Shown here: positions 12,601-21,800 of the stretch, piece after piece
How positions within the stretch are numbered: position 1 is the stretch's first letter
How the letters are laid out: each line of letters begins with the position of its first letter
Assembly: GCA_911728455.2 (NCBI GenBank)
Contig: OU452228.1
Location: 22,477,950 to 22,541,949, forward strand
DNA: 64,000 bases
DNA from: Marthasterias glacialis
Lineage: Eukaryota; Echinodermata; Asteroidea; Forcipulatida; Asteriidae
Direction: 5' to 3'
The notes under the pieces: model-generated
What the model was told of the DNA's origin: nothing
What the model saw: the letters and a program-made list of their open reading frames with translations, nothing else
Database searches by the model: none
Position numbers and translations under genes: made by a program

Positions 12601-15600
12601 TGGCAACGGCCCCAGGAAAAAACAGTTGATTTGTAGCCCACACCTCGAGTGGCTTACTGGCCTTGTGTGTCTGGCGACTTCCATAAAAAAAATTTAAAAA
12701 AAAAAAAAATGTTGAGCAGGTACTTTAAACCTTTGTACTCTTTTAACACTGCCTGGCGTCAATAGACTTGCTGGTATGTAATACCATCCACATGCTTTTG
12801 AATTATATATGTACTACACTGTATTCAGCCTGCAATATGATTATCATAATGGAAACACGTACACACCCACCCAGTTCTGTGCACACTTGTTCTTTATAAT
12901 CCATGTACAGCAGATCCTTTGGAAGTCACGCGTCATTTGTTATTCACACTATTGCACCGCTCTGTCATTGAGCGTGCATTTTTGGTACTATTCAGCGTGC
13001 ATTTTCATTCTATCCTTTTTGCTCTATTGCATGCTCGACCATCGTGTGCAAAACAAAGCAGTACAAAACGCCCTCATTTGACAGGACACAACCGTAGTTT
13101 TATCTCGGATAATATGTCAAACAAACAATGATTGTTTTGCATTCATGCAATGCAGAGAATAGTTTCATACTTTGAAACTCATGAAAATATTCTCACCACT
13201 GCACTCATAAACAATCTTTATTTGTGTATTAAATATAAACACAACCGGTGCAGTTGAATGGTTAAACAATGACAGAATGAAAAGCTGGGAGGTACTGAAT
13301 TGACCAATCACAACCAAGAGTGTGTGTCAAGAAGTCTGCCACGTTAAAATCTCAGGTTCATATCGTTGCAGCGGCTTCAGCTTAGGCTCCGACTTGGGAC
13401 TTTGGAAACATAGAGCAAGTTCGATCAAGGACCATAGCTAACCATAGTTCGACTAACTCTGATCGAACCCACGCTAGTTGACGATGGTTGGACTAGTCTA
13501 GTGGATTATTCGCGACCAGCCAATCGAGGTTGGTCGCATCGCTGGTTACCAATAGCCGTTTCATAAGCATAATGCAGAGGGGACCAGTTATCAGGAAAGT
13601 GATAATGCTGATTTCGCCGTTTTCTCATGGTCGCGTTGACGTGACATGACTAGAGTCGTTCGCACTTTAACTTCAGTGCGCATGCACTACGTACGTCACA
13701 AACCAACCACTAGTTAACCAGTGGTCCGTGATCGAACTTGCTCCTAGTCTTTCGGTACGCGAATCCAAATATGCGGACGTTGCTTAATCCAGAGCCAAAA
13801 CCTAAGCCAGGGTTTTAAAAATGGCCCATACATGTACAAAAGGCAAGCTGCTGCCACATGGATTAGGCCTAATCCATTATTATGCATTGCCTAGAAGAAG
13901 AAGTGTGACCGCCCAAAAAGTCGTAAGCAATTACTGTCCAAAATTGTGTTTCAAGAAAAGCGAGTGAGAAAAGTTTGGTTGTGTTTCTGCTATTTGTAAG
14001 TCAGTCAGGAAATGTTAAGTCCGCATAGGAATGGAATAACATGTCTTGGGTGTAATTCTAGCTACAAATATACAACAGTTATGCCATACTTTTTTTCAAA
14101 AGAGCCATCTTATTGCATGTGACCTTCTGCTGGGGCAAACAGTTGTTATTTGTGTGCCTTGAATAAGGTTGTACAGCCTTTAGACCTTCGTCCTGGGAGA
14201 GTATATTCTGACTTCAGACCTTTGATGGGTGAGGCTTCAGTATAAGGTTTGGTTTGTTCTAATGTTTCATATTAATCCAAACCAGATAAATCAAGGTGTG
14301 AGATTGTGATGGTTGGATGTTAAGATGAATCAATGAACAAGTTGAAAATCCTAATCAGCCCCAAAATGTTCAACTTCATGTGCAAGAAGAGGCTGCCACA
14401 TAACATATAAAAATTAAGGCTTTACCATGTTAAAAACTGTACTGTACTGTTAAAAATAACTAACTGAAAACCAAAACACCTTGATACACCAAAACACCTT
14501 GAATAAAAGCTCATTCAAACTAAGGAAAGAATCCTCATCACCTTAAAAACAATGAACACTGAAAGAAACATGTTCTACATGTAGGTAAATAGACAGATCC
14601 ATTAAGCCCCGCCTACTAACGTCTTGACCAATCACAGCCCTGACAGCACCACTGAAAGTCCCACAAAAGTCTGACACGTTAAAAATCTCAATAGAAAAGT
14701 AAACAAACCGCCACCATTGTTCTGACACACAACAGCACACACAACTGTACTAACTTTTGATTTGTTCTAATTTTGGTGGTGCAAATCCCACAGCGGTGGT
14801 CCCTGTACAGTCGTGTAAAAGTGGTTTAGCAGTGTTCCTGTCTGCATTGTTCTTTGGACTCAAGGCACTGCTCAAAAGGCCGACGAAACTAAATCCATAC
14901 CGTTCACGAAAACCATGTACGTGTGTGTATCCGATACGTGTGTGTGGCCGTAACTGAACCACCGCTGCGATCGTGGCAAGAAGGTCACACATGTGCTGTT
15001 GCTAGGCACTTGCTAAAGTAGGCGGGGCTTAATGGATCAGTATATAATGCTCAAAGGTCAAAGTTTAGAACAAGTTCATGTATTACCTTGGTCACAATTA
15101 ACACCATCCCAGTCCAGACTACATATACACCTCTCAGTCTCATTGCAATGACCATGTTGGCAGTCTGGTTCCGGGACACATTCATCACACAAAGCCCCTG
15201 ACCAACCGTCATCACAACTGAGTATCAAGAAAGGGTGAATGAAAAATGTTACCAACATGTAAAACATTGATCTTGGGATTGGTGGTGGGGGGGGGGTTGG
15301 CGTAGGATGTGATGGGATATGGCCCAATCTGTTCTTTGAATGGTGCTTGGCATTTTGTTTGTTTCAAGGCAATCACAAAGATTAATTGTAACAATATTGC
15401 ATTAAAAAAAAATTATTTTAATTTTAAATAAACAATTAAAAGCATGTAACCAATATTTGTGGAGGAGGAAAACAGTACTTCCAAGCTGACATGATTATCA
15501 TTATTTTTTAGTCACAGCGATTTCTGAATTTTTGTAATTTTTCAACATATTAAAAAATCGGATGTCCGATTTAAATCTCTGAAATCTCTTTTGCAAGTAT

Positions 15601-17675
15601 GTGTGGTTCGAGACAACAAACAGATCATACTGTTGGCAGCATTGAGTAAGCCCCCAGTTCTTCTAGGAACTACACATACTGACTTCAAAGATATGGTGTC
15701 ACCCCAAACCTGCATCTTGATTGTATCAGCTAAAAAAGTACACTGCGTCTTTAAAATGGACAACAGCAGAATGTTTTAGTGACAGTTTCTGTGCTAAACA
15801 CTCACTTGCATTCACCACTCTGGACACACCCTCCATGTTCACATCCAACCTTGCAGGCAATTGTCGGGGCTACTGTGAAAACAAATACAAAGAGAAGTGA
15901 CGACCAGGAATGTTATTATGCCATTTATAAAGCAGCAAATATTGCTTAAAAAATCATCTGCTGAACGACAGATTAGCAGGGAAGCAGTTAGGAGCAATGG
16001 ACATTATATATCGATGGAGTGATTCTAGCAACAACTACAGATTGAGAGTTTGCAGAACAAACTCACGGTGTTCAGTTTGAACATAAAGTAATGATGTCAT
16101 TTCAGATGAGGTAATTATCGTGTGTACAAGTTGTTGCTACGTTCAGGCTCCGCCGTACAGTGATACAAAGATTAAAATTTAGCTCCTGTTGATCCTGACG
16201 TATTATTTTTTTAAAAAAATAAATAAACCTCAACTTCTGGTTTGGACCTGAAGTAAAGGTCAGATAGGTCAAGTCACTCTGTGTAACATTTGTAGAATAG
16301 TTTTCAGATGATATGTCATCAAACCACAATTGTGATGATTTTACTGTGAAGTACATCTGCAAGTTTGAAATCTAAGTACATGTTAAGTTTCAAATATGTC
16401 CAGGCTTGTTTAGTATGCTGTACAGCTCTCAAGAGATGTTTCAGTGAAAATTGTGAAATGCTTCAGCTTCCGATTTCGACCGGAAGTACAGGTCAAATTA
16501 GGTCACATCTTTTGAAAGATTTGTTAAGGGGCTTTCAGATGTTGTAATGATTTATTTATGTACCCTTTTTGTTCAATAGGATGTGAATTTGTTTTAATAT
16601 GAAACTTCAACTTCGACCGGAAGTCAAGGTCAAATGGGGTCACACTCTGTGTAAGATTTCTACAATACTTCAAGAGCTTTTATATGGTGCAAAGATCTTG
16701 TATGTAGCAAATATGGTTCTACAGACATGAATTTTCGAAATGTTAAACATTTCTTTTATGTAATGACGTCGTAATCCCCACAAACTTGCGGTTTTATCTA
16801 CACACTAAGGTCTTAGTACATGATAAATTTCAAGTCTGTACGAGCTGTACTTTTGTCTGAGACCTTGTAGAGATTGTCCAGGGAGCAGAAGACTTTGAGA
16901 AAAAAAAATACAGTACAATAACAGTAGGTTTTTGGCTGTTGGCCGAACACCTACATACGTATGGCATGCCATGGCCGCACGGTCTAGTTCACTGGACTCA
17001 AGTTCTGGTGCTTCTGATCAGCAGAGAGTGAGTTTCAGTCTCAGTCTTCACACATGTGAAATTGAGCAAGACACTTGACCATAACTTGCTTCATCTTTCG
17101 GATGAGACATAAAGCCAATTGGTCCCGTGCAGTACACTTATCGTTAAGAGAAGGGGTTTGCTTGGCATGGTTGGCTGCAGACTGCACCACAGCACCTTGT
17201 AAAAACCTTACGATGTGCTGTTAAAAATGGGTCTCGTGATGATAATTCATAGCTCTCGTGAAAAATAATGAGCGCCTATCTTATTGTAGATACCAGTGCT
17301 TTGTAAGCACTCACCATCATCATCATCAACAAGTACATGTATGCCTGGATTGCAAAGCATCCATTTTCAAAGAATCCATTTCTCAGAATTCTCAGAATCT
17401 TCTGCTGGAACAAAGTTTTGTGCAGCGCAAGGTTGGAGGACCTCACTTAACGATTTTTGTCGATACCTGTGGGTGGAGGTGGTGTTACGCCAACACAGTT
17501 GCACAGTGTCACATTCCCCTTTGGAACGAAGGGGTTGGGATCACAAGAGTTGGGACATGACCCTTTGTACAAGCACTCGGCGATAATGACCAGCTCAGTT
17601 TCCCCCTGCGCTGCCATTGTGTAAGGGTCTGGACACGGTGAGCAGATATTACAAACACCATTGCGACAGTAGTGC
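348..17675 (-). CDS. EGF-repeat single-pass receptor-like gene, partial (7 exons, 3' end off window)
   Basis: Seven exons join in one frame: 17675-17467, 15872-15806, 15217-15087, 10328-10209, 9326-9189, 7500-7333 and 608-348 (1094 nt, about 365 residues). Every junction is AG/GT and every phase matches (2-1, 1-2, 2-1, then 1-1 four times). Encoded order: cysteine-rich module, two DLK-like EGF repeats, two ordinary EGF repeats, a hydrophobic transmembrane segment followed by RKK, and a beta-rich module with a C-x4-C-x-C cluster. Inference: a type I cell-surface receptor or ligand. The first coding exon with the signal peptide was not found, and the 3' end lies beyond position 1 because the last visible exon ends in a normal donor. 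The first module, transmembrane exon and last module match the plus-strand gene at 48.3-58.7 kb in layout and phase, so the two are paralogues. Introns are full of repeats. Function unknown. Confidence 0.8.
879..1054. repeat. Inverted-repeat element with tRNA 3'-half termini, copy 1
   Basis: About 47 bases at each end are inverted copies of each other: left starts CAATTTTTGGGTGAACAAAG and right ends TTTGTTCACCAAAAAATTG. Each arm also contains the T-arm and 3' acceptor of a tRNA (GACTGGAGCGGGATT and its complement). The middle holds the rest of the tRNA-like sequence. Related copies at 18277-18428 and 18621-18851. Confidence 0.75.
906..977 (-). tRNA. tRNA-like sequence (possible Asn-GTT), likely inside a repeat
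   Basis: A 72 nt sequence folds as a cloverleaf: acceptor GGCTGGA with TCCAGTC (one G-T), D-arm TAGCTCAGTTGGTAGAGC, anticodon stem TCGGT/ACCGG with loop ACGTTAA, and T-arm GGTTCAAATCC. The anticodon would be GTT (Asn), but position 33 is C rather than the almost invariant T. Related copies near 18.3 and 18.7 kb and the flanking inverted repeats indicate a repeat-borne tRNA pseudogene rather than a functional gene. Confidence 0.5.
1431..1786. repeat. TIR element filled with a 17-bp tandem repeat
   Basis: The ends are inverted (GATTTCACAAAGCGCTAGGA and GACTAGTTTTGTGAAATC). Between about 1514 and 1769 the unit TAAGTTAGTACTAGTCC repeats roughly 15 times almost without change. The unit contains ACTAGT and is itself largely made from the terminal sequence, so the array probably grew from the element's own end. 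Confidence 0.9.
1787..4536. other. Intronic or intergenic, no gene seen
   Basis: Within the long intron between the 7.3 kb and 0.6 kb exons of the EGF receptor gene. No supported exon. It holds a small inverted-repeat element at about 2643-2755 (GGTCAATCGAGGACTTC and GAAGCCCTCGGTTTC) related to 40148-40325, short CA/GT and A/T runs, and otherwise unremarkable AT-rich DNA. Confidence 0.5.
4537..6117. repeat. GC-rich minisatellite, 24-25 bp unit with 740-bp higher-order duplication
   Basis: About 1.58 kb of a unit CCTGTGTCAGGGTCCTTGCT plus GACAC (25 bp), with a 24-bp variant carrying GGGACTTGCT. Each unit is a hairpin: TGTCAG pairs with CTGACA. The order of variants from about 4565 to 5304 repeats at about 5305 to 6044, offset 740 bp, with only a few base differences. 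Short reading frames here are repeat artefacts. Confidence 0.95.
6118..7332. other. Intron, no gene seen
   Basis: Continues the long intron 5' of the post-membrane exon. A short G-rich stretch (about 6250-6300) and AT-rich unique-looking DNA. The segment near 6815-6870 (AGTTTGTGTGAGGTGGGCGT) resembles 39080-39110, pointing to a shared dispersed repeat. Confidence 0.4.
7333..7500 (-). CDS. Exon: transmembrane segment and stop-transfer
   Basis: 168 nt, phase 1-1, acceptor TTGTATTATAG, donor ATCA/GTAAGT. After SSSG comes a hydrophobic run of about 25 residues ([16 protein letters not shown] and [10 protein letters not shown]) followed by RKK, a standard stop-transfer signal for a type I protein. 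The tail is Ser/Asn-rich. It matches the exon at 56179-56328 in position and phase. A MITE-like element lies about 40 bases upstream of the acceptor (7542-7996). Confidence 0.88.
7542..7996. mobile_element. MITE-like element next to the transmembrane exon
   Basis: Inverted ends TTAAAGGGTCCATGA and TCATGGGACCTTTAA enclose about 455 bases without a coding region. It begins about 40 bases upstream of the acceptor of the transmembrane exon (minus strand), so it may overlap branch-point sequence. Confidence 0.65.
8129..8541 (+). mobile_element. tRNA-derived SINE, near full length
   Basis: The head GTCGTGGCCGAGCGG resembles the A-box region of a tRNA-Leu/Ser, followed by GTGTTTCTGATCAGCAGAG and the B-box-like GTGGGTTCAGGACC. 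Then a shared body (CCTTCGGATGGGACGTAAAG) and an (ATT)n tail. At least eight further copies in this window share these words, most of them truncated. Confidence 0.9.
8650..8770. repeat. Dispersed repeat, copy 1
   Basis: Words such as GCCTGGAAACTGAAGC, GCCATTATGTAATTTTGGAC and GTCATTCAACT recur in the same order at about 52110-52240, inside the other receptor gene's introns. No coding frame. Confidence 0.7.
9189..9326 (-). CDS. Exon: EGF-4
   Basis: 138 nt, symmetric phase 1-1, acceptor AAAATAACAG, donor GCAA/GTGAGT. It encodes [11 protein letters not shown], then [17 protein letters not shown]: six cysteines in EGF spacing. The short tail TQLSA leads into the transmembrane exon. The reading frame remains open past the acceptor into the intron, but splice sites and phase fix the exon ends. 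Confidence 0.88.
9515..10088. mobile_element. MITE-like outer element with a second palindromic element inside
   Basis: Outer ends AAGTCACACGAGGCAATTTA and TTGCCCTATGTGACAAG are imperfect inverted repeats. Inside, at about 9560-9907, is a near-perfect palindrome with ends CTCTCTTAATGTAAAAGAGT and ACTCTTTTACATTAAGAG. The word CAGGCAA occurs on both sides of the inner element. It lies in the intron between EGF-3 and EGF-4. Confidence 0.7.
9560..9907. repeat. Palindromic CACTCT-rich element (inner)
   Basis: Both halves carry TTTTCACTCTTTTAGAG-type motifs in opposite orientation. Similar short reading frames on both strands are a by-product of the palindrome, not genes. Confidence 0.8.
10209..10328 (-). 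CDS. Exon: EGF-3
   Basis: 120 nt, symmetric phase 1-1, acceptor CTACTGACAG, donor AATG/GTCAGT. One complete EGF repeat: six cysteines from [13 protein letters not shown] through [14 protein letters not shown]. It lacks the D-x-D/N-E-C start of calcium-binding EGF repeats. The symmetric phase allows exon shuffling or skipping without a frameshift. Confidence 0.9.
12116..12400 (+). repeat. Dispersed repeat family with internal GAGACGAAAAC palindrome, copy 1
   Basis: Shared order of words: GCTCAACATTGGTAAACTGA, CCATTCTTTGCACAAATCA, CACTGAGACGAAAACTA, CATAACACTTTAGGCAG, ATGTAAATCTGTAAACATT. Copies also at 33712-34050 (same strand) and 60640-61015 (opposite strand). Confidence 0.8.
12410..12712 (+). 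mobile_element. tRNA-derived SINE, 5'-truncated variant
   Basis: Begins inside the B-box region (GTGGGTTCGAGTCCCGGTC), shares CACTTGTGTCCTTGAGCAAG with the 8.1 kb SINE, but has a different body (GGCTTCTGATGGATAATACC) and a poly-A-like tail at about 12685-12709. Probably another subfamily with the same tRNA head. Confidence 0.75.
13413..13743. mobile_element. MITE family with GAGCAAGTTCGATCA termini, copy 1
   Basis: Inverted ends GAGCAAGTTCGATCAAGG and CCGTGATCGAACTTGCTC. The interior (GGTTGGACTAGTCTAGT, CAATCGAGGTTGGTCGCATC) is shared with 59241-59570. No coding frame. Confidence 0.85.
14596..15038. mobile_element. MITE with perfect 21-bp terminal inverted repeats
   Basis: Left end GATCCATTAAGCCCCGCCTA followed by C; the right end at 15018-15038 is its exact complement. 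443 bases, no coding frame. It sits about 50 bases downstream of the EGF-2 exon donor. Confidence 0.85.
15087..15217 (-). CDS. Exon: end of EGF-1 plus EGF-2 (DLK/Delta-like)
   Basis: 131 nt, phase 2 in and 1 out. It completes EGF-1 with [19 protein letters not shown] and encodes EGF-2 with [20 protein letters not shown] ending in VNC. The C-x2-GW-x-G-x2-C-x2-C spacing, running directly into the next repeat, is typical of the first EGF repeats of DLK1/DLK2 and Delta-type ligands. There is no DSL domain nearby, so a true Notch ligand is not supported. Confidence 0.85.
15806..15872 (-). CDS. Exon: first half of a DLK-like EGF pair
   Basis: 67 nt, phase 1 in and 2 out, acceptor TTTTCACAG, donor AA/GTGAGT. 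It encodes [20 protein letters not shown] and then C, the front of an EGF repeat with short inter-cysteine loops, completed by the exon at 15217-15087. The phase-2 intron inside the EGF repeat is unlike the 1-1 EGF exons downstream, so this pair probably has a different origin. Confidence 0.8.
16966..17330 (+). mobile_element. tRNA-derived SINE copy
   Basis: Contains CATGGCCGCACGGTCTAG, GCTTCTGATCAGCAGAGAG, CATCTTTCGGATGAGACATA and an (ATC)n tail. Diverged from the copy at 8.1 kb. Confidence 0.85.
17467..17675 (-). CDS. Exon: N-terminal cysteine-rich module
   Basis: 209 nt, phase 2 in and 1 out. The acceptor follows a pyrimidine tract ending TTCTGCAG; the donor is ACAG/GTATCG. The peptide starts [18 protein letters not shown], which gives C-x4-C-x2-C-x2-C-P-D-P. 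Then come C-x5-C-x3-C ([12 protein letters not shown]), an NVT sequon and a TPPPP linker. The same cysteine spacing and the same phases occur in the exon at 51790-51992 on the plus strand. It resembles no common extracellular domain I can name with confidence. Confidence 0.8.
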
Positions 17676-17943
17676 CTGCAGAATAAGAGAAAAAACAAGT
17701 AATTAAACTGAAGATGACTCTTCATTTGTGTTTATGTTGTCTGTTTTTTCCCCCCTCAAACATGTCAAGTAACACACAGGTAATAGGCTGCATGAATAGT
17801 CAGTTTGGTAAAACCATGTAACAATTATTTTGCTGCACTTGGTAGTGCTTTTTAATGTTGCATGGCCCTATTTTCGTTGAAAGATTTGGGTTTTTTTTAC
17901 CAGTTGCCACCGGGATTCTTTTTATTTTTTTTTTTGTCCCGTC

Positions 17944-18045
17944 AGCCTGGCGTGATTCTTTTGGCAGAATTGGTATCTTTGAGGATACCGCTGGCACAAA
18001 GAAACCCTGACTTGAAAATGCCAAGAGAACAAAAAGAAAATGTCA
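17944..18045 (+). repeat. Short dispersed repeat shared with 57160-57300
   Basis: GGCGTGATTCTTTTGGCAGA here and GGCGGGATTCTTTTGGCGGA near 57169, both followed by GCCAAGAGAACAAA-type sequence. A related stretch occurs near 54950-55050. Nature unknown, possibly the 5' region of a decayed transposon or retrocopied gene. Confidence 0.5.
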
Positions 18046-18276
18046 ACATGTCAATTCCGGACATTCCAAATATCAATCTCACAAGTGAGCAGGGAAAATT
18101 ATAATTATTTCCGGCAGTAAGTTGTAAATAGCTATGTGAAGGGAAAACCACAAAGGCAGCAAGAAACAAATTATGTGGATCAATTGGCCAGATGGATTTT
18201 ACAAGTAATGATGGTAGAATTTTGAAAATTAAGCAATTAACCACACAGGAAACAGACAGGGGATATTTTAATTAAA

Positions 18277-18428
18277 CTTTGGGGTGAACAACGAAAAATT
18301 GACCGGAGCGGGATTTGAACCAGTGATCCCCAGTTTAACGAACCAGCACTCTATCAACTGAGCTATCCAGCCCCAATGTTTGCGGACTCTCTATTTTGTC
18401 AATTTCTTTGTTCGGGGTGCCAGTCAAA
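18277..18428. repeat. Inverted-repeat element with tRNA 3'-half termini, copy 2
   Basis: TTTGGGGTGAACAACGAAAA, then GACCGGAGCGGGATTTGAAC and a tRNA-like remainder ending GAGCTATCCAGCC on the plus strand. The right arm is degraded (TTTGTCAATTTCTTTGTTC). Confidence 0.65.
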
Positions 18429-18620
18429 AGCCATTTAACCTGAAACTGCCGTGTAGCCAGGGATCACACCCAAGTATACAATACAACCACAGAGTTGTAG
18501 CTCTATGGATATAACCTGGGAAGCGGCAGGACAGGGATTACCTTCAGGGGATGTGACTTTTTAACTTCAAATATTATAAGCAATAAACCACAAGGGAAAT
18601 TGACTGGGTAAATTTCAATT

Positions 18621-18851
18621 CAATTTTGGGATGAACAAAGAGAACTTGAGTGGAGCAGGATTTGAATCAGCGACCCTCAATTTAACGTACCGGCACTCTA
18701 CCAACTGAAATACCCAGCCTTAATGTCATGAATGTTGGCGGTCTCCTGCCAACATTTATAGCTCAGCTGAACACAAGTATGTTAAACTGGGGGTCGCTGG
18801 TTCAAATCCCGCTCCAGTAATTTTTTTCTTTGTTTCCTCCCCCCCAAATTG
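18621..18851. repeat. Inverted-repeat element with tRNA 3'-half termini, copy 3
   Basis: Left CAATTTTGGGATGAACAAAG then GTGGAGCAGGATTTGAATC; right GCTGGTTCAAATCCCGCTCC and CCCCCCAAATTG. Inverted ends again include the tRNA T-arm and acceptor 3' strand. Confidence 0.7.
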
Positions 18852-21800
18852 ACAGTAGAATTTTGAACAAACTTATTCCTCTTCAGCGAAATATTAATTT
18901 GCAAATTTGCAGCTTTGGAAATTCCCTTCGCAATCCTATTCGCTTGAAGTATGAACAGTACTTCAGAGTGGTCCTGCTGGCTAAACTGTTAGTTTTAACT
19001 AGGAATGTATTTTCGAGTGTTAACTTACCATTCATCACATTCAGGCCAACAATTCTGCATTGGTCTTGTTGTTATAAAAATAGGAGGGCAATTTGAAGCA
19101 CATATCACGTCCACCAGACATGATGTCACAGAAATCAGCTTAAAGAGGCCCTCCTGGAGAAGAGCAAAAAACGACCAGACACATTATTATTTACTTTCAG
19201 ACCATGTTGGACAACAAAACATAGGCCTACTATCTGCTTCTGTTTTGTGTCAGGCCAAGTCCAACCTCCAAGTTTCAGGCCTGGAACTTGGTTCTTGTAA
19301 GGGCACAGCAGTTTTTTCCTTAACAGCAACCTGGCAACAGGCACCTACTGAAACATTTTAAGGAACAAGGACATGGTGCATGCAGGCAAGTGCCTCTTTA
19401 GTCGCTGTTAAGTATTAGGCCTACAGTTTGCTACACCCCTTTGATTTTAGGAATACAAATTCCAGAACTTGCACTGGACTTGTTTATACCCTACACACAG
19501 ATCCTTGTCATTTGATTGGTTGAATACACGTCACGTTTCAACCATTATTTTGCCATGTATTTACTGCCACGACTTGCCAAAATTTCACATTGGATAGGCC
19601 CGTCCAATATGGACAATTATTGGATGCTTCGCAGCGTCGTTTCCAAAATAATCGTTCCCCGCCCGTTTGCCCAATCTTGGAATAGCCCAGACTTCACCTC
19701 GTGAATATATCCTATGACAATGCACTCATGTGCATCCAACATTTGTACAATTTTTTGAATCAGGACCAAATCTTCGTTTTCATTTTCAAACTTCTCATTT
19801 TGGTGAAATATTTGAGAGAATGATGTTTGGACTAAGCCTGATTTCAGTGTTCGATCGCCACCTAAACTTACTCAGGAAACTTCATAACTTTACACTACGC
19901 CTACATGTATATGTTGAGGTAAAATACATTAAGGCCACTGGACTAGTTACTCGCACTGATGAATAATCTTCATTTGGAAAAATGGGGGAAAAAAGTTTTA
20001 TTTGAAAATTTCTAGCCCTATACACATGTGTACACTGTACTACAATTCAAAATCACTGAACTTTTGGGGACAGATCAACTAGTTAATTAAGTAATACATT
20101 TCAAGCCTTGCCTGGAATTTTTTTTATTTTGAGTCTTCATACAATATTCATGGATCTGTCTTTTACACTCACCATTTTGGGAGTCAAATTGCACGTACAA
20201 AATTATGGTAAGCGTGTAAATGCTGCATGGCCTTAAATGCCCACTACACTGTACAACACTCAGGAAAATTGACTGCCAAAATGGCGCAACCAAGATTATT
20301 GTGATGATGCTGCCAGGTGAATTGAGTTACCATGGTGTTGGAATTTGTTAGAGCGAGGAAGGATCCTAGTAAATCACTCAAGGGAGTTAGGGTTATGAGA
20401 AAAAGTGAATTATTTAAGAAATTACAGGGTGGTCTGTAAGACGCTTTGTTTGTAACGAGAACAGACATTTTGTATTGGGAATTATAATTAATAAATTGAT
20501 AAATTTACTCAATAACTACTTCATTTAGACCCATAGCCCCTTTTTTTAATGGTGATCAGTCAAAACAATGAGAACTTTCAGTGTTTCACGACAGTACAAA
20601 TGTAAGTTCGTATCAATGGACTTGTGACAAAATGTCTGTCCATGTTACAAACCTAATATCTTCAAGATAGTCCTCATTAGTTTCTTGTATACCCACACAG
20701 TTGTCTTGGTTTTGACTGGAAATATTCCTAACAGGATCCACATTGTAAAGGGCCACCATATTTTGTGTGAAACAGTTTATACTACAACCACTTCCTCTTC
20801 ACTTGTGTATGAAATGTCTGTCCAACATCTCCATGTTACAAATATAATCGTCTTGAAGTTGATCCCCAGTTCTTACTCAAATACAGGGAAATTTATCTTG
20901 CTCTTTGGTACATGTACATGTAAGCACAGTCCTGAAGTGATTTGGAATGTGCATGGGAAAACACACGAAGAAAAAAAATCTTTCCTTTTTTATTGTCACC
21001 TCCCATTTTTATAAAATATGCCACACCAGATGGCCCCATCAGCGCGGCCAGACCCAAACATGAAACGCAAAATGGCGCAATCAGTATTTATCATAGGTGA
21101 TGACATCAGATGAGTCAATACAGCCCAGGCAAAGACCCCTTGTAACATGTAACATGAAACTATCACGACTGTAGAGAGAGAGAACGTTTCTAGTGTGTCA
21201 AAGTCTAAAGACAAAGTTTACATTGCATTATGTGATGTACATGTATGTACAGCAGTACCATGTGACATCATTTACAAGATCGGGACGAGCCATGAAATTG
21301 AACTCTGAAAAAATATAGAATCATATGGAGCACACAGGATAACCAACAAACGAAGTACATTTATGCCAAACGCTAATTAAAACACCTGAGGGCCAGTAAA
21401 TTAGGACCAGTCAACATTCCCTCCAAGTGGTCCGGCTGGCTACTTCAAGGTGTTAAAACACCTCCCTATTTAGTATGAAATATGGACCAGTGAAAACGAT
21501 GGCGGACCAGTGAAAATGACAAGCTAACTAGTCCTGCTGGCTAGTTACTGAAAAAAGTTAAGGGGCAAACCCTGAACATAAAACTGGACCAGCCATTTAT
21601 TATTCAAATAATATCAAACACAATGAAGAAAAAGATAAAAAGCACAAGTATCCAGAAAACACTAACCCCACTACAAAAATGAGGTCGTGCTAGGCCATTA
21701 TAAGTTAAAATACAATGTTAAAGCAAAGCAATGCTATCAAAGCAGATAGCACAGTAATAAAAACGGGAGAGCCCAGATGCCATTTTAAGATTAAAACACA

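Larger units (their letters stand above)
10329..15086. other. Large intron between EGF-2 and EGF-3 exons
   Basis: 4.76 kb without a supported exon. It contains repeats listed separately (12116-12400, 12410-12712, 13413-13743, 14596-15038) and at 11405-11605 an element with GCTGCTTAAGCAGAAAG and TAAGCAAAATCATTTTGCCA that recurs at 34060-34245. The rest shows nothing I can identify. Confidence 0.5.

Noticed and set aside
15087..15872. Identification of the minus-strand gene as DLK or Delta
   Set aside because: Only the first EGF pair has that spacing. There is no DSL domain, the N-terminal and post-membrane modules do not fit, and the EGF number is too low.
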